Shown here in pieces: positions 1 through 11,541 of a stretch of DNA of 64,000 nt. Every line of letters starts with the position of its first letter. Position 1 is the stretch's first letter. The stretch lies in NCBI GenBank assembly GCA_018873245.2, contig JAEMBT020000004.1, forward strand, positions 11,850,418-11,914,417, in the 5' to 3' direction. Origin of the DNA: Archegozetes longisetosus (taxonomy: Eukaryota; Arthropoda; Arachnida; Sarcoptiformes; Trhypochthoniidae). The notes under the pieces were generated by a model. It worked only from the letters and a program-made list of their open reading frames with translations. It was not told the origin of the DNA and searched no databases. Position numbers and translations under genes: made by a program.

Positions 1-1529
1 TATGACAATACTAGAGATACCACTTGTTACAAAATGAACACTTGTTTTGATTGCATTCAAAGTAAGTCATGCGGCTTTTGCTTCGTTGATAAGAGTTCGA
101 TACTTTCATCGAATGTTGACGTCAATGGAACTTGTCTTTTGGCCGATCCCGACAATCATGAGAGGGCATCAGGTATTATTTACATTTTTCTAATTGGCTA
201 CTTTTTATGAAATTGATTTTAATTTGATTTGTGTCTAGTCGGTTCACCACTTTGCCAAAATGGAACTGTTGGTGATATAGTTTGGGCGCTTGAATGGTGT
301 CCTTCTCGTTACTCATGGATGACTCTGGCAGGACTTATGCTTTATTTATTCTTTTTCGCTCCAGGTATGAAAGCTCAATATGCATTAGATACTGACATTT
401 GATTTTACATTTAAAGGAATGGGTCCAATGCCTTGGACTATCAATTCTGAGATTTACCCACTTTGGGCCCGAAGGTATGTTATTTCAGATAATTCAAACA
501 GATTCGGTTTAAGAAAGCTTTGAAATTCATAGTTTGACTGATGTTTTGGAAAAGAGTTTCCTCACATCAGCTCACGAGTCAAGTTATGGCTTTAGGCTGA
601 ACTGATTCCAAATTGTTTCAAATCAGTAGAGATGTAATCATAAATTATTGCAGAATATGCTGACCTAACTTTTAACCTATAAATGTAATAGCTTGATAAA
701 AGTGCTCACTTAGCCAAACTTACTGTGATGTGTAATAATAGGTGATTTCATTTTGACTAAGCCCTAACGCACTCACATTCAAATTTAGTTAGTAGTGAAA
801 AACTTAACATAAACTAGTTTTAAATAAAAGATAGTTTAAACTTTTTTGGCTTATTAAAAAAAAGATTTACGATTCAAGATTAATTTGCGAGCATGATCCA
901 CAATATATGATGTAGTGAAGTCCATGTTTTTCAGTAAAATACAATCAAACCATTCTATTGTTTGTGATAATGGACTTAGCTAAGAGTTACTGACCCTGGT
1001 ACGCAGTCAGCAAGAATAAAATTGTCATAACTGTGCATTTGTTACTCTTTAAAAATGATTTTTCAAAACTAGAGACCGTATATGTATCTGATTTCAAAAT
1101 TCGTACAAAAGACTCATTAACTGAAAATACTATTCCTATACTGTAGTGTCTGTTACTCTATCTCGACATCAATATGTTGGTTCTTCAATTTACTCGTATC
1201 GCTAACATTCCTTTCACTGACTCAGGCGTTGACGAAATACGGCACCTTTTACTTATACGGTCAGTTGCCAAATTTCATTTCCATAATACTCTGTTCAATC
1301 ATAACATATTCTTTTTTAACTCATAGCTGGACTCGCATTCGTCGGTTGGCTTCTGTTCGTTTTATGTTTGCCAGAAACAAAAGGATTATCATTAGAAGAA
1401 ATGGAATCGTTGTTTGCTCACGATTCTACTGTATTGGGTTCGAGACAAAAATCTGTTCAATACGTGCACATTCGAGGCATAAATAGAGCGCAAACTTTTG
1501 ATGAGCAAGAATCTACTGATGAAAATTGA
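1..1529 (+). CDS. Proton/myo-inositol cotransporter (SLC2A13-like), 3' part of gene
   Basis: The window opens in frame inside an exon of a sugar-porter MFS protein; the N-terminal part lies off the left edge. Exons read 1-172, 239-364, 417-474, 1147-1259 and 1327-1529, all joined by GT-AG introns in matching phase. The first exon encodes a Cys-rich extracellular loop ([13 protein letters not shown]), a hallmark of the H+/myo-inositol transporters. The following exons carry [17 protein letters not shown], the usual helix-10 signature of the family, and the C-terminal [15 protein letters not shown], the PETKG motif after the last membrane helix. The protein should import inositol with protons across the plasma membrane or from endosomes. 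Exon edges were read by eye; the 672 bp intron before exon 4 is the least certain. The family is clear, the exact paralogue less so. Confidence 0.85.
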
Positions 1530-2688
1530 TTATATTTTTCTAGTCCTATTTTTTGAAAATCACTTTTTACTGTATGTTGATCTTGAACACAACTTTGTCA
1601 AGTTGACTATATTTTGCAATACTCTATTGTATTAAATTAAATCTTATATAATGTATATATCCATAGTTTAATTGTTGTAAATAGTATAGATCTAGTGTTA
1701 AAAAGATATACATATATCTTAATATTGAACGAATGATACATTAATGCACTTTTTATCAATTGGCAAAATAATTTATTTGATCGATAATACCTACTCATGT
1801 TAACGATCGGAATTTGAATTTAAATAAATGTTAATCAATCATTGAAAGAATCGTCAAAATTTTTACGACCGGCCTATCAGATCGTAACTGAAGCACTTTG
1901 AAAAGAGTATTAAAATAGAATGAAATTCAAAATTTTCAAATTTCGAAAAAATTTCACAATTTTCTGACAGTCTGATCGCCAGACCACTAAGATTAGATAA
2001 TTCATTCAAACTAACTTACAGTTGTAAGTATTATTCGATACGACTTTAAAAAAATACAAAAGATACAGTTAAAATATTATTTGATATGAAAATAAAAGCT
2101 TAGTATTCTATAAATACAGTAAATTTGACACTTAAGCATTAGCTATTTCCAGAACCAGTTTCCTATCCACAGCGCAAACATTTGCTATTTCCATCTGAAA
2201 GTACAATATCTTTTATTGTTTATATCTTTACTTAAACATCGTGTTTTTGTATAAATTTGATCACAAAAAAATGAAATTGAAGAATCGAACCTTAAAGTAG
2301 TTTCTAGTTTTACACTAATGCGTATCAAACAATCAATCAGTAATGATTTGAGAAAACTATAGAAAAATTACATGTAATTAGTGGTGAACAGGTATCTGTT
2401 GTCGCGAACATATTTAATATCTGATTATGTAAAAATTATGGGAATATATCTAATTAAATGTTTAAATAAAGAAGAAACCCTTTACTGAGTATTTTATTAG
2501 TTATACTGATTCTTAACTTTATAATAAGGCTTTTAGGAAAAAGTAAATGCATAAGTGGAAATAGCATTCGCACTTACTATAATATATAAGAATATATAAT
2601 ATAATATAATATAAATAATATAAGAATATTATATTATCTATGAATTTTTGCAAATATCTATAAGATGGAATAAAACTCATACTAAAAA
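1530..2688. other. Intergenic, very AT-rich
   Basis: No gene is seen. It lies between the 3' ends of the inositol transporter (+) and the kinase-like gene (-), so it holds both 3' untranslated regions. A run of TATAA-type simple sequence lies at about 2580-2635. Confidence 0.5.
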
Positions 2689-4464
2689 CTATTGTTGAAT
2701 CCAAGTATGTTTCAAAGCCTGTCTAGCATTAGGTCGCACAGAAAAGTCTGGTATCATTAATTGGTGATACATTCCAATGCAATTCACTGATAAGTCAATT
2801 GATTCTGGAATCAAATATTTTCGTGATAACTGTCTGTTGAGCATTCGATCTCTTCCATGATCGGTTCTGATTTGATCGCCGGATTTGAATGGAAAGCAAT
2901 CGTGTAGAAAAACAAACAGACAAACACCAAGTGACCAGATGTCAGATTTCCGAGGGTCGTGGAGGACTTGTTCCAGAATTTCAGGCGGCATATATTCTTC
3001 AGTTCCAACCCATGTCATATCTCGAATTATCTTTCCATCTCTTAAGCACTTGATAGCGCACGTAAAGTCAGCCAGTTTTGCCTCTAAGTTATTGTCTTTT
3101 CGGTTGATATAAATATTATCTAATTTGACGTTTCTGTGAGCGATTCCTTTCGAATGCAGATAGTCGAGAGCTCCAAGAACTTGTTTGATAAGCCTTTTTG
3201 CACAGCCTTCACTTTGAGGTCCGCTTTGCATAACCAGTTCTGCTGCAGTTTTCCAATAGTTGTCCATAAAAATGAAGACATTGTGCTCCTTGACAATCAC
3301 TTTCAAAACTGTAACCAAATTCTCGTTCTCAAGTATTCTGCTCACGAGTTCATTAGCTATAGAAAGTTCTCCATCCAAGTAATGGTTGCGATGAAGAGGC
3401 GCTAAAAGGTCTTTATTATAAACTTTGCTAATGAACAGTTTGTGACCGAAGATTCCTCTGAAGTACCACGTATTTCTACTCAAATGTCTTATCAATTCGA
3501 GAAACTTATGATCTGAGGAAAGTTCGTTCAAGTCTCCATAAGTAGATTTGGGTAATTTATCCTCAAACTTTCGGTTATTTTCAATAAGGTTTTGAGTTTT
3601 TTCTGAATATTCTAATTGTTTAATTTCATACTTTGATTTTCCTTCTTCTGGAACCTTTGCCATTACTTCTGTTTGAGGTCTAGTTTCAAGTGTTTCAGAC
3701 TTTCCCTCTACATGACTTACATCAATTTTAGTCTTTGTCTGCTGTTCACTTGTCTTTATTCGTTCTAAATTTATATTTTTAGTTTGTTTCAGTCCAGTCT
3801 CCGATTCATCGAATTTGATGAGCGTTTCTTTAGGAAAATTCAAATCACTTAATGTGAGTTCCTCTGCATTGAAACCAGATGCACCCACTACTATCACAGT
3901 AATCCTGGATCCAAGTAAGACAACGTGACCACCACTGAAGAGAAGAACTCGTTGTCTATCAGCTATCATTTGCGCGTATTGTCCGTCAGGATTGATGACA
4001 AAAATCGATTCGTTTTCCACGTTAAAGGCTTTATTAGTGAAGGCACCACATTCAATCAGAACACATCCATTGCTTCCGAGAACAAGTAGCAAATCTGTGT
4101 CTTCGACTCCAATTTTGATCCCTATCTCGTTATGATCGATAGTATTTCTTCCATCGTGAATGTTTTGCTTTGAGACAAATGTTGTTATCTCATCTCTTAT
4201 TATAACCTGAGTGTCGCGCGGAATGATTTGTAGGACTGGACCACAACTTTTAGATTCATTTTGATCACCAATAGTGTAATGACTTCTTTTTAACTTTTGG
4301 TTCACTCCTTTCACAACTAATCGATGTATTTGGAACGGATCGACTCTTTCACCAATTGGTTCGTTCGGTTCAGTGCTTTCAACTGTTTCCAAATTTTGGT
4401 CCTGTGCTGTACTGAATGGTGATATTGTTAATAAATGAATGCTATTCGGTAAAATGAAAGACAT
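2689..4464 (-). CDS. Predicted pseudokinase with beta-rich N-terminal half (single exon, 591 aa)
   Basis: A single open frame of 591 codons from an ATG. Residues about 345-591 form a Ser/Thr kinase fold: an invariant-Lys candidate in FISKVY, the catalytic-loop segment AHRNVKLDN (about 442-450), a DFT triplet at about 466-468 in place of DFG, an APE-like EEYMPPEIL, and DIWSLGVCLF. The catalytic Asp of HRD is Asn (residue 445) and the Gly of DFG is Thr, so phosphotransfer is doubtful, although Lys and the DFG Asp remain. Residues about 40-210 are rich in short beta strands (VLLVLGSNG, VVLLGSRITVIVVG) and match nothing I recognise; 210-320 is charged linker. The absence of introns and the closest general look (testis-specific or CAMK-like kinases) suggest an old retrocopy or a TSSK-like gene, which is inference. 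Confidence 0.75.
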   Translation of the reverse strand: MSFILPNSIHLLTISPFSTAQDQNLETVESTEPNEPIGERVDPFQIHRLVVKGVNQKLKRSHYTIGDQNESKSCGPVLQIIPRDTQVIIRDEITTFVSKQNIHDGRNTIDHNEIGIKIGVEDTDLLLVLGSNGCVLIECGAFTNKAFNVENESIFVINPDGQYAQMIADRQRVLLFSGGHVVLLGSRITVIVVGASGFNAEELTLSDLNFPKETLIKFDESETGLKQTKNINLERIKTSEQQTKTKIDVSHVEGKSETLETRPQTEVMAKVPEEGKSKYEIKQLEYSEKTQNLIENNRKFEDKLPKSTYGDLNELSSDHKFLELIRHLSRNTWYFRGIFGHKLFISKVYNKDLLAPLHRNHYLDGELSIANELVSRILENENLVTVLKVIVKEHNVFIFMDNYWKTAAELVMQSGPQSEGCAKRLIKQVLGALDYLHSKGIAHRNVKLDNIYINRKDNNLEAKLADFTCAIKCLRDGKIIRDMTWVGTEEYMPPEILEQVLHDPRKSDIWSLGVCLFVFLHDCFPFKSGDQIRTDHGRDRMLNRQLSRKYLIPESIDLSVNCIGMYHQLMIPDFSVRPNARQALKHTWIQQ

Positions 4465-5680
4465 TTTGAAATGATATTTAAAAGGTCTTCAATAACATAT
4501 GCATTGATAGAATATTTTCAATTTGAATATACTGTATCGCTCTAACAATGCATCATTTATTACTTTAGTAGATGGTACGCGCCGATCCTGAAACAGTCCC
4601 TCTTCCTTTGTACCTTACAAAATAAAATAAGTTTCGCTTATATAAAAGTGAAATCTCGATCAAACTAGATTGAAGATCAGAGAAGTTGAGCTTAATGGAC
4701 TATTGTTGCTTAGGATAAAAAGGCTGAAGAACTAGTTGCTAAATAAGTAGTCTATGTTGAGGCTATTAAAATGATGGTCATGACATATTCGATTTCGAGA
4801 TAGAAAACGATGTCATAAGGGTAAGTTAGAGGGGGTTGAGTGAATCTAAGAACAAAATAAAGTTCTTTTATCATAATGAGAGGAACAATTTTACTATAGA
4901 TAGAATGAAAAGTGTAACTATCTATATAAACTGTTTTTATTTCGATTGATATACATTTAACTGTAAACGTACCAAGACGTTTACAGAAACGGTTTACGGT
5001 ATAAAACTGCAGACGGTTAGTTTTGATTCAACTTTGAAGTTTTACATTAATGAATATCTTTAATTGAAATAGTGGATAAAAGTCTATTGGAACAAATACA
5101 AAATGATCAGTTTAATCAACTTTCTCTTTGGCCTAAAGCTAAAGCTGCTGACTAATTATATACAGAAAATATGATTTTAAGGGAATTAAAGTGATTGAAA
5201 CTATTGTAAGGATGGCTGAGCAAATTCATTTCAAAGATAATAAATTAATTCTTTAGAGAAACAATTAGATGTTACTCATTGTGATGAACAATAAATTAAC
5301 TCTTTATTGAATAAAAAAAGGGCTAAATTATCTTAAAACAAATACAGAGAAATTGCGAAATTCTTAGACAAAAGAGTAATTAACAAAGAAATAAATATCA
5401 AAACTATCAAAACACAAAGAAAATGCAAACTTTAACTAAAAGTTTAAACTTAATCGATTCCGTAGATACAGCCCAAACTCAGCAAAACACTGTATCGTTT
5501 GCGAAATAAGAGAATAGTCTGCGATTAAGTTGAGCTTTGTTTCAGCTCATCCAAATTATGGTTGAAAATTGTACCATATTTAACATGTAATTAAACATTT
5601 AAAAAATTTAAATAACTTTAACTTTGATTTAGTTTAAAATATATCTGTTTCAAAATGGACAGTTTTATATCTATAAAGTT
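4465..5680. other. Intergenic
   Basis: No coding signal is seen. A small perfect inverted repeat, GTAAACGT with a 6-base loop and ACGTTTAC, lies near 4963-4983. The 5' flank of the kinase-like gene is on the left; the 3' flank of the F-box gene is on the right. Confidence 0.45.
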
Positions 5681-6526
5681 TTAGGGGTTCCATTTCAAGA
5701 AGATAGAAGATCCTGTTATTTTGCTTCCATAATGCCCTGCCCAAAACTGAAGGTCGTGGCCATAATGAGCTACTTTCACAGATAGAACCCCTTTGGGATA
5801 ATCGCTGAAAACGTGCTCGACCTTATGCCATCGGCCTCCGACCCATTGGAGCTCATCGTGAGTAAAATTAAACTCATCCACTACAGTCCCATTAGATCCA
5901 TACAACGAGACCCTAACGGAGTACTTGCTGGCACAGTCTGTCCGGTGGGCGTAATACTCCCGAAATATTATCGGCGGGCGTATTGCATCCAGCGCTGTTT
6001 GAGATATTTTCAAACGAGAAAAGTTGACGATTTGAAATTTCGAACAGATGTAGTAAGAGGTAGCGAAGCAAGAATTGCCAGTAACTTCTGGTATGTCAAC
6101 AAGCGAATCGGTATAAACGGGAGGACTCTCGATCACCCAGCCATCACCTCCTTCCTCTTCGATAGTCCAGAACGCTGTTCCCTCTTCGCCATTTGGATTC
6201 CTTATCAAGTTTCTGGTGGTGTACGGATCGAAGAAAACTACTTCCTTGTATAAGTTAGTCGGCAGCGGTTGGAGACACCGAAGTACCCGATTGGGTACCA
6301 TTCGGGATCTGGCACGACACTTGAATATCCATACTTCATTGCTGTCGATGAGATCTCGCCAATTGCAACAGACCAAGCGACAGGTACGAACCACATCCAA
6401 ATCTGGCACATAAGACAATATTCTTGCCAATAGTTCCTTAGATATGTAAGTGCCATTAAGGATGAGGCCATTTGTTGGCGTGTATTCGCTTCGTTGTGAA
6501 GATGACTTGATTGCTTTGCTCCCCAT
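5681..6526 (-). CDS. F-box only protein of the FBXO2/6/44 (FBA-domain) group
   Basis: A single open frame of 281 aa from an ATG. Residues about 25-75 are an F-box (LLARILSYVPDLDVVRTCRL, then VCCNWRDLI), which binds SKP1 in SCF ubiquitin ligases. Residues about 95-281 are an F-box-associated (FBA) sugar-binding-type domain. It carries the family landmarks RNLIRNPNGEEG near its start, GGDGWVIESPP, CFATSYYICSK, and QFWAGHYGSKITGSSI at the end. In mammalian FBXO2/FBXO6 this last segment contacts the chitobiose core of N-glycans, so the protein probably directs ubiquitination of misfolded glycoproteins leaving the ER. Length agrees with the family (about 255-300 aa). The exact paralogue cannot be set from one arthropod sequence. 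Confidence 0.88.
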   Translation of the reverse strand: MGSKAIKSSSQRSEYTPTNGLILNGTYISKELLARILSYVPDLDVVRTCRLVCCNWRDLIDSNEVWIFKCRARSRMVPNRVLRCLQPLPTNLYKEVVFFDPYTTRNLIRNPNGEEGTAFWTIEEEGGDGWVIESPPVYTDSLVDIPEVTGNSCFATSYYICSKFQIVNFSRLKISQTALDAIRPPIIFREYYAHRTDCASKYSVRVSLYGSNGTVVDEFNFTHDELQWVGGRWHKVEHVFSDYPKGVLSVKVAHYGHDLQFWAGHYGSKITGSSIFLKWNP

Positions 6527-8124
6527 AACATTTGTTTGTTTACATTAAACTGTTGCCATCTTTTAGGTCAATTTTATATTGTAGTATTTTCAAAGTGAAA
6601 ATTTGACTGTCAAAACTTTACAAAAATATAATTATTGAAGAAATTTGAGCTCAAAAGGGGACAATTATGGAAGGGAAGTAACTCATCTTTGCAATCATAT
6701 TTTCTGCCCCTCTATACTTTTCACTGAAGTGATCTCTAACTTTTTATCATTAGTAAAGCGTTTATGTATGATTTTACATGCAAAATACCCTAATAATATT
6801 GTTTTAAAATGTTATGTTCAAATCTGGAGAAATACAGTATCGTGTTCCGCACCAAATCCTCAACTAGCCATTGAGGAGTGCGATAAGTCATTCAACTTGT
6901 GCGTCTAGTTGTTCAGAACCTTTGTATTTCAAATGATGTAATCATATTTAGCCACAGTTAACAATCTATATATTGTGCCCTGAAAAACTATGGGCTCCTT
7001 TAGTTCTAACTGTGAACAAGTCGAGCAAAGAACAGCTTATTTTATTGAATCGCTTCAATTGGCTAAGACGGCAGTTGTCCAGACGGCTGTTATTTATCTT
7101 TTATCTGCTATTGCACTATTTATACTCAATATTACAACAGCCTTAAGGTCTCTCAGTGAGGTTTCGAATCAGGATCAGGAGGCAATTAGCGAAGGAGAGA
7201 AATTTCCCTGTTTGTTACTTTCACTGTACTGATCGACAAATAAATGATCAGAACTTATCAATAGTTTTGCAATTATTCTAAAAGGATGCGATACAGCTCA
7301 TAAATTTGAGGGCGAGACAATCATTCAGACTTGTGTTACGTGTATTCAGGTTAATCAATAAATGCATTCTTAATAGTCAGTTTAAAAATTTTCAATCATA
7401 AATTTTCATTTATGTTAATGAAAAAGATTTGACAAAATATTACAGTTCTGAAAGTTACATCATTACTTTAAAAAAAGTGTTTATTAACTTAACTTAAAAA
7501 TACCTGTAATTCTATCTAGAAACTGATGCAAAACCTGATACAAAAATCACATTGAGTCATAATTTGAAATTTTCACTAAAATCATATGATAAGTCTTATC
7601 AGTGTTTTGATTCTATGACTGATTGATTGTTATTACGAATATTAAGTTGACTTTTCTGTGACTGACACTAAGTTCTTGTTTAGCAATGACTAACTTATTA
7701 TTTCATGTCTCGTTCCTCTTATCTTATTCAAACGCACCCGAGATTAGTCCGGGATCAATGCGTGATGTTTATCTGTCGATTGTACTTTTTATCAATTACT
7801 CGTATTCCACAGTGCATTTGAATAAGTTTGTAAAATTATTCTTAAAGAAGGTCTTACAGTATGCTTGGAAAAATCCCTGTAGCGAGATTTTGCTGTAAGG
7901 AAATTGTTATAATACTCCTCTAGCGGTCTCCTAGAATAATACGACTGAAAAACAGTATGCATCCAATGCTCACTTTACTCTCTCACACTTGAGTTACAAA
8001 TTGAGGCATTATTTATACACATGAGTTAACGCATAGTGCTGTTTGCATCAGCAAAATATCAAACATTCAATATTTTTAAATTTAATCTTTTATTATCCTT
8101 ATTAAATTTAATAATCATTAAGTT
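6527..8124. other. Intergenic with transposon relic and a degenerate dispersed segment
   Basis: Two small ORFs on + (6645-6908, 6990-7232) lack homology cues and are probably chance. The stretch 6822-6912 is similar over about 90 bp to 27933-28030 and looks like a dead copy of that sequence. A Tc1 end relic lies at 7555-7782. The 5' flank of the PheRS gene fills the right end. Confidence 0.45.
7555..7782 (+). mobile_element. Relic of a Tc1-like transposon end (3' UTR plus TIR)
   Basis: The + strand matches, with scattered differences, the reverse complement of about 19958-20200, the end of the intact Tc1-like element in this window. Shared stretches include TCTTATC.AGTG, TTCTATGACT, CTCTTATCTTAT.CAAACGCA and ATTA.TCCGGGATC. 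The decayed terminal repeat ends at 7782, followed by TA (7783-7784), the expected target site. No transposase coding remains. Confidence 0.7.
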
Positions 8125-9705
8125 ATGTCTGATTTGAATGAACAGATTCTAATATTGTTGAACGACAGATCAACACTCAATTCATTATCACTTTCTAATG
8201 AATTGTCAATTGATCACCAGAAGATCGTGGGCGCCATCAAGAGTTTACAGTCGTTCGGAGATGTCATTAAAAGCACGCAAAATGAAACAAAAAGATTCGA
8301 TTTGACAGAAGAGGGACAAATGATTGTGAAGAATGGAAGCCATGAGTCAATTGTTTGGAACGCAATTCCAGACGGAGGCATTGAACAAAGCCTATTAATT
8401 AAGTCAATCAATGACTCAAATGTGGCTAAACTTGGATTCAGTAAAGCTATGTCTCGGCAATGGATTACTATCGATAAGAGCTCGGGTAAACCTGTTGTTA
8501 AAAAGAAAGTCGATAAAATTGAAGACGATGTGCAGACACTACTCAGTAAAATAAGTCAACTGAACATCGATGAGGTTTCAACCTTTACATATTTTGCCTC
8601 AATTATAATGAATAAACATCATTTCATTCATATCTATTGTTAGGTTAATGAGCAACAGAAACAAGAACTTAAGAAACGAAAACTTGTGCAAGAAGTAACT
8701 GTTAAGAGCTATGACATCGAAAAGGGATCGCAATTCAGTTTGAATGTTGAAAAACAAGAGACTGACATAACCACAGAAATGATAGCAAAGGGCACATGGA
8801 AAGAGAAACAGTTCAAAGAATATAACTTTGACGCGATGGGTATTCCTCCGGAAAAGGGTCATTTGCATCCGTTGCTCAAAGTTCGGGAACAATTCAGACA
8901 AATATTCCTTGAGATGGGTTTCACTGAAATGCCGACCAATAAGTTTGTTGAATCTTCGTTCTGGAACTTTGACACACTTTTCGTGCCACAAAAACATCCG
9001 GCGCGTGATCTTCAGGACACCTTTTATGTATCTGATCCACAGACATGTAATCAAATACCAATGGAATATATGGAAAGAGTGAAGAAAGTTCACAGCTCTG
9101 GAGATTATGGATCCGTAGGTTATCAATACGATTGGAAAATAGAAGAAACGAAAAAAAACGTTTTCAGAACACATACGACTGCTGTGAGCGCGAGAATGTT
9201 GTACTCACTGGCAGAAGAATGCAAAGGAAAAACTTTCAGACCCGTTAAGCTGTTCAGCATTGATCGTGTCTTCAGAAATGAAACCTTAGATGCTACACAC
9301 TTAGCAGAGTTTCACCAAATCGAAGGTGTGGTCGCAGACGCAGGTCTAACGTTAGGCGATTTGATGGGATTGATCAGAGAGTTTTTCCTTAAACTTGGAA
9401 TCAAAAATTTGCGCTTTAAACCAACTTATAATCCATACACTGAGCCAAGTATGGAAATATACAGCTATCACGAAGGACTCAAAAAATGGGTCGAAATCGG
9501 TAACTCAGGCGTCTTCAGGCCAGAAATGTTGGTAACAATGGGCTTACCGCCTAATGTCAATGGTTTGGGTTGGGGTTTAAGTTTAGAAAGACCTACAATG
9601 ATTAAGTATGGAATCGATAATATTAGAGATTTGGTCGGACATAAAGTCGATTTGCAAATGGTTTACGATAATCCGGTTTGTATTCTAGAAAATCGTTCAG
9701 TTTAG
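8125..9705 (+). CDS. FARSA: Phenylalanine--tRNA ligase alpha subunit, cytosolic
   Basis: Two exons, 8125-8574 and 8644-9705, flank a 69 bp GT-AG intron in phase 0, giving 503 aa, close to the usual 500-508. Residues 1-150 form the N-terminal winged-helix tRNA-binding region. The rest is the class II synthetase core, with [11 protein letters not shown] at about residue 268 and motif 2 ([10 protein letters not shown], then EFHQIEG) at about 360-378. Motif 3 is [16 protein letters not shown], followed by DNIRDLVGH. It pairs with the beta subunit as an alpha2beta2 enzyme that charges tRNA-Phe in the cytosol. The ATG sits after an AT-rich leader. The last about 25 bp of coding sequence are repeated at 31763-31787, the left edge of a segmental duplicate. 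Confidence 0.95.
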
Positions 9706-9750
9706 CGTCAGTGTATTTTAATTATTCGATATTTTAATATTAAATTATTC

Positions 9751-9756
9751 AATAAA
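9751..9756 (+). promoter_or_regulatory. Polyadenylation signal of the PheRS alpha gene
   Basis: AATAAA, 46 bases after the stop codon, on the coding strand. Confidence 0.6.
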
Positions 9757-10071
9757 GTTTCTATTTTGTCAGATTATTACAAAATTTGAATGACATCTTT
9801 GAAAAATTTTATTTTATGAAATTATTAATGAATACAATGCAGATAAAAAGGACTAAAATGAGCGATTAGAAAGTCACCTAGCTTTCAAATCACTTTTTCA
9901 ACCCATTTGATTGTATAACTGTTTCCACAATTGAAAACTCATTCTAAAGTGCGCTTTTCAGGCCCTCTTTACTCCATTTACAGCTTTAGAGATTAGTTAA
10001 ATCAAAATAAACTATTAATAACGTTTCAATCACTGATAACACGATTTGATAGTTAAAAGTGATAAAAAAAC

Positions 10072-11541
10072 CTAAGGTTCGTTTAAGTTATTTGAAGACA
10101 TGTTGGCTGACATTTTGAATAAACTAAATAACTTAATAGCAGTTCCAGCAGCAGTTTGTTTCGCGTCCTCTAATTGTTCTGAAGTCCCCCATGAGGTCAA
10201 AACAGGCAAATCTGAATATGAAATCTCATTTGGAATTATGTGAACCAAACATTGATAACAACCAGAATAACTCAGTTGAGGGACTGTTAACACTTTGAAA
10301 CTACAATCAATTAATTTAGTTAATTGTCCTAATATTGTGAAATAGTCGGCGTCATATTTTAAGCCCATTTCATTTTCAACATTCAGATTCAGGGCATCGC
10401 CTATTAGTTTATCGATCTTTTTATTCGTGTCATCACTAATATTACGATAAAAGTTGTCTATTTTTTCTTTTGCTGGAATCACTTTTCCCGAAGCCTTTGA
10501 TTCGATCCAGTCGTAGATGAAAGTCGTGTCAACATTCTTGTTCTTATCTTGAAGTTTGTCCTAAGAATTGTAGAGTATTTCAGAGGTTGATAGAGATAAG
10601 GATCAAGTTTCAAATAAAGTAAACTAACCGTTAGTTCGTCATAATCGGCCAAATCTTCTTCTTTCAATCGTTTGATCATAAGATGTGCTGCTTTTCTTTT
10701 GGCCAATTTCTTCGATTTTCCGACACCGACCTCATTAAAGTCCATGTTCTCAATAATACACCTCATTTTGAATGTTCTCTCGTGCGGCAGACCGTCTTCA
10801 CTAATGGTCTCATAATGTGGTGGCCGCCAACGCCTTTTCATACATATCTCTTGTAGTTTTCCAACAGGATTTGAATCTCCATCTTCTTCATCACATTTCT
10901 CTTCATTGTTTTCTGTTTCAACCTTTTCACTACATTTGTAAAAATTTGAAAAATGAAGTCTCAGGGAAAACATGTAAAAAATGTTTGAATGAATGCCTCG
11001 TTTCCTGTTGTGAAAACATTTGCAAAATATCTTCGCTTTCTATGTGAAAATCACTGTCTCTTATGAGTACTTCAATCATAGCTTTGGCAGCGGCGTGTTT
11101 GGCTTTCTTCTTGCTCTGACCTGTCGCTGAAGCGCTGTATTCTGTCATCAATTGTTTAAATATTGAAATCAATTAGTAAATTGTTTGCATATTTAGAATT
11201 ATTGGTGCCTCTCATCAAAAAAGATGTTGCATCAACCGTATGTCAAGTGTATGTTGACATTTTCTAATGCTTACATGTGATGGTTAACTAATAGTAAAGA
11301 TGTACAAATTCGATAAACATCTAATACCTCCGACTTGAACCCTATACATAAAAGTTGGCGCGTGAACCACTCCTTCGACTGATAATAGCTGGTATTCAGC
11401 GGTCAGTCCTTTGTGGGCACAAATCTCTTGCAAACGAGATATCGGTGTCTTCTATACATTTCAATTAAATCAATTGTTTATTAGAATTAATGTGATTAAT
11501 TCGTATTTATGTACAATGATTAGTCCAATACTTACTTCCAT
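10072..11541 (-). CDS. Three-dsRBD protein, TRBP/PACT/Loquacious type (Dicer partner)
   Basis: Minus-strand exons: 11536-11541 (ATG GAA, then GTAAGT), 11338-11451, one starting at 11141, one ending 10628 (probable start 10929), and 10072-10560. dsRBD1 is split over exons 2-3 (PISRLQEICAHKGLTAEY, then the basic GQSKKKAKHAAAKAM). dsRBD2 begins PVGKLQEICMKRRWRPPHYE and ends GKSKKLAKRKAAHLMIKRL, with the KKxAK dsRNA-binding motif. dsRBD3 (LSYSGCYQCLVHI) lacks that basic motif, as in Loquacious and PACT, where it binds Dicer. The protein should help Dicer or RISC loading in small-RNA pathways. The donor of exon 3 (between about 10930 and 11060) is uncertain. It lies head to head with the hAT-derived gene at 12523. 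A broken copy lies at 33450-34939. Confidence 0.85.

Noticed and set aside
2240..2310. Possible tRNA B box (GGTTCGATTC) on the minus strand
   Set aside because: No A box, acceptor stem or cloverleaf could be fitted.
6645..7232. Two small ORFs on +
   Set aside because: One overlaps degenerate dispersed sequence, the other has no coding signs; both lack splice partners.
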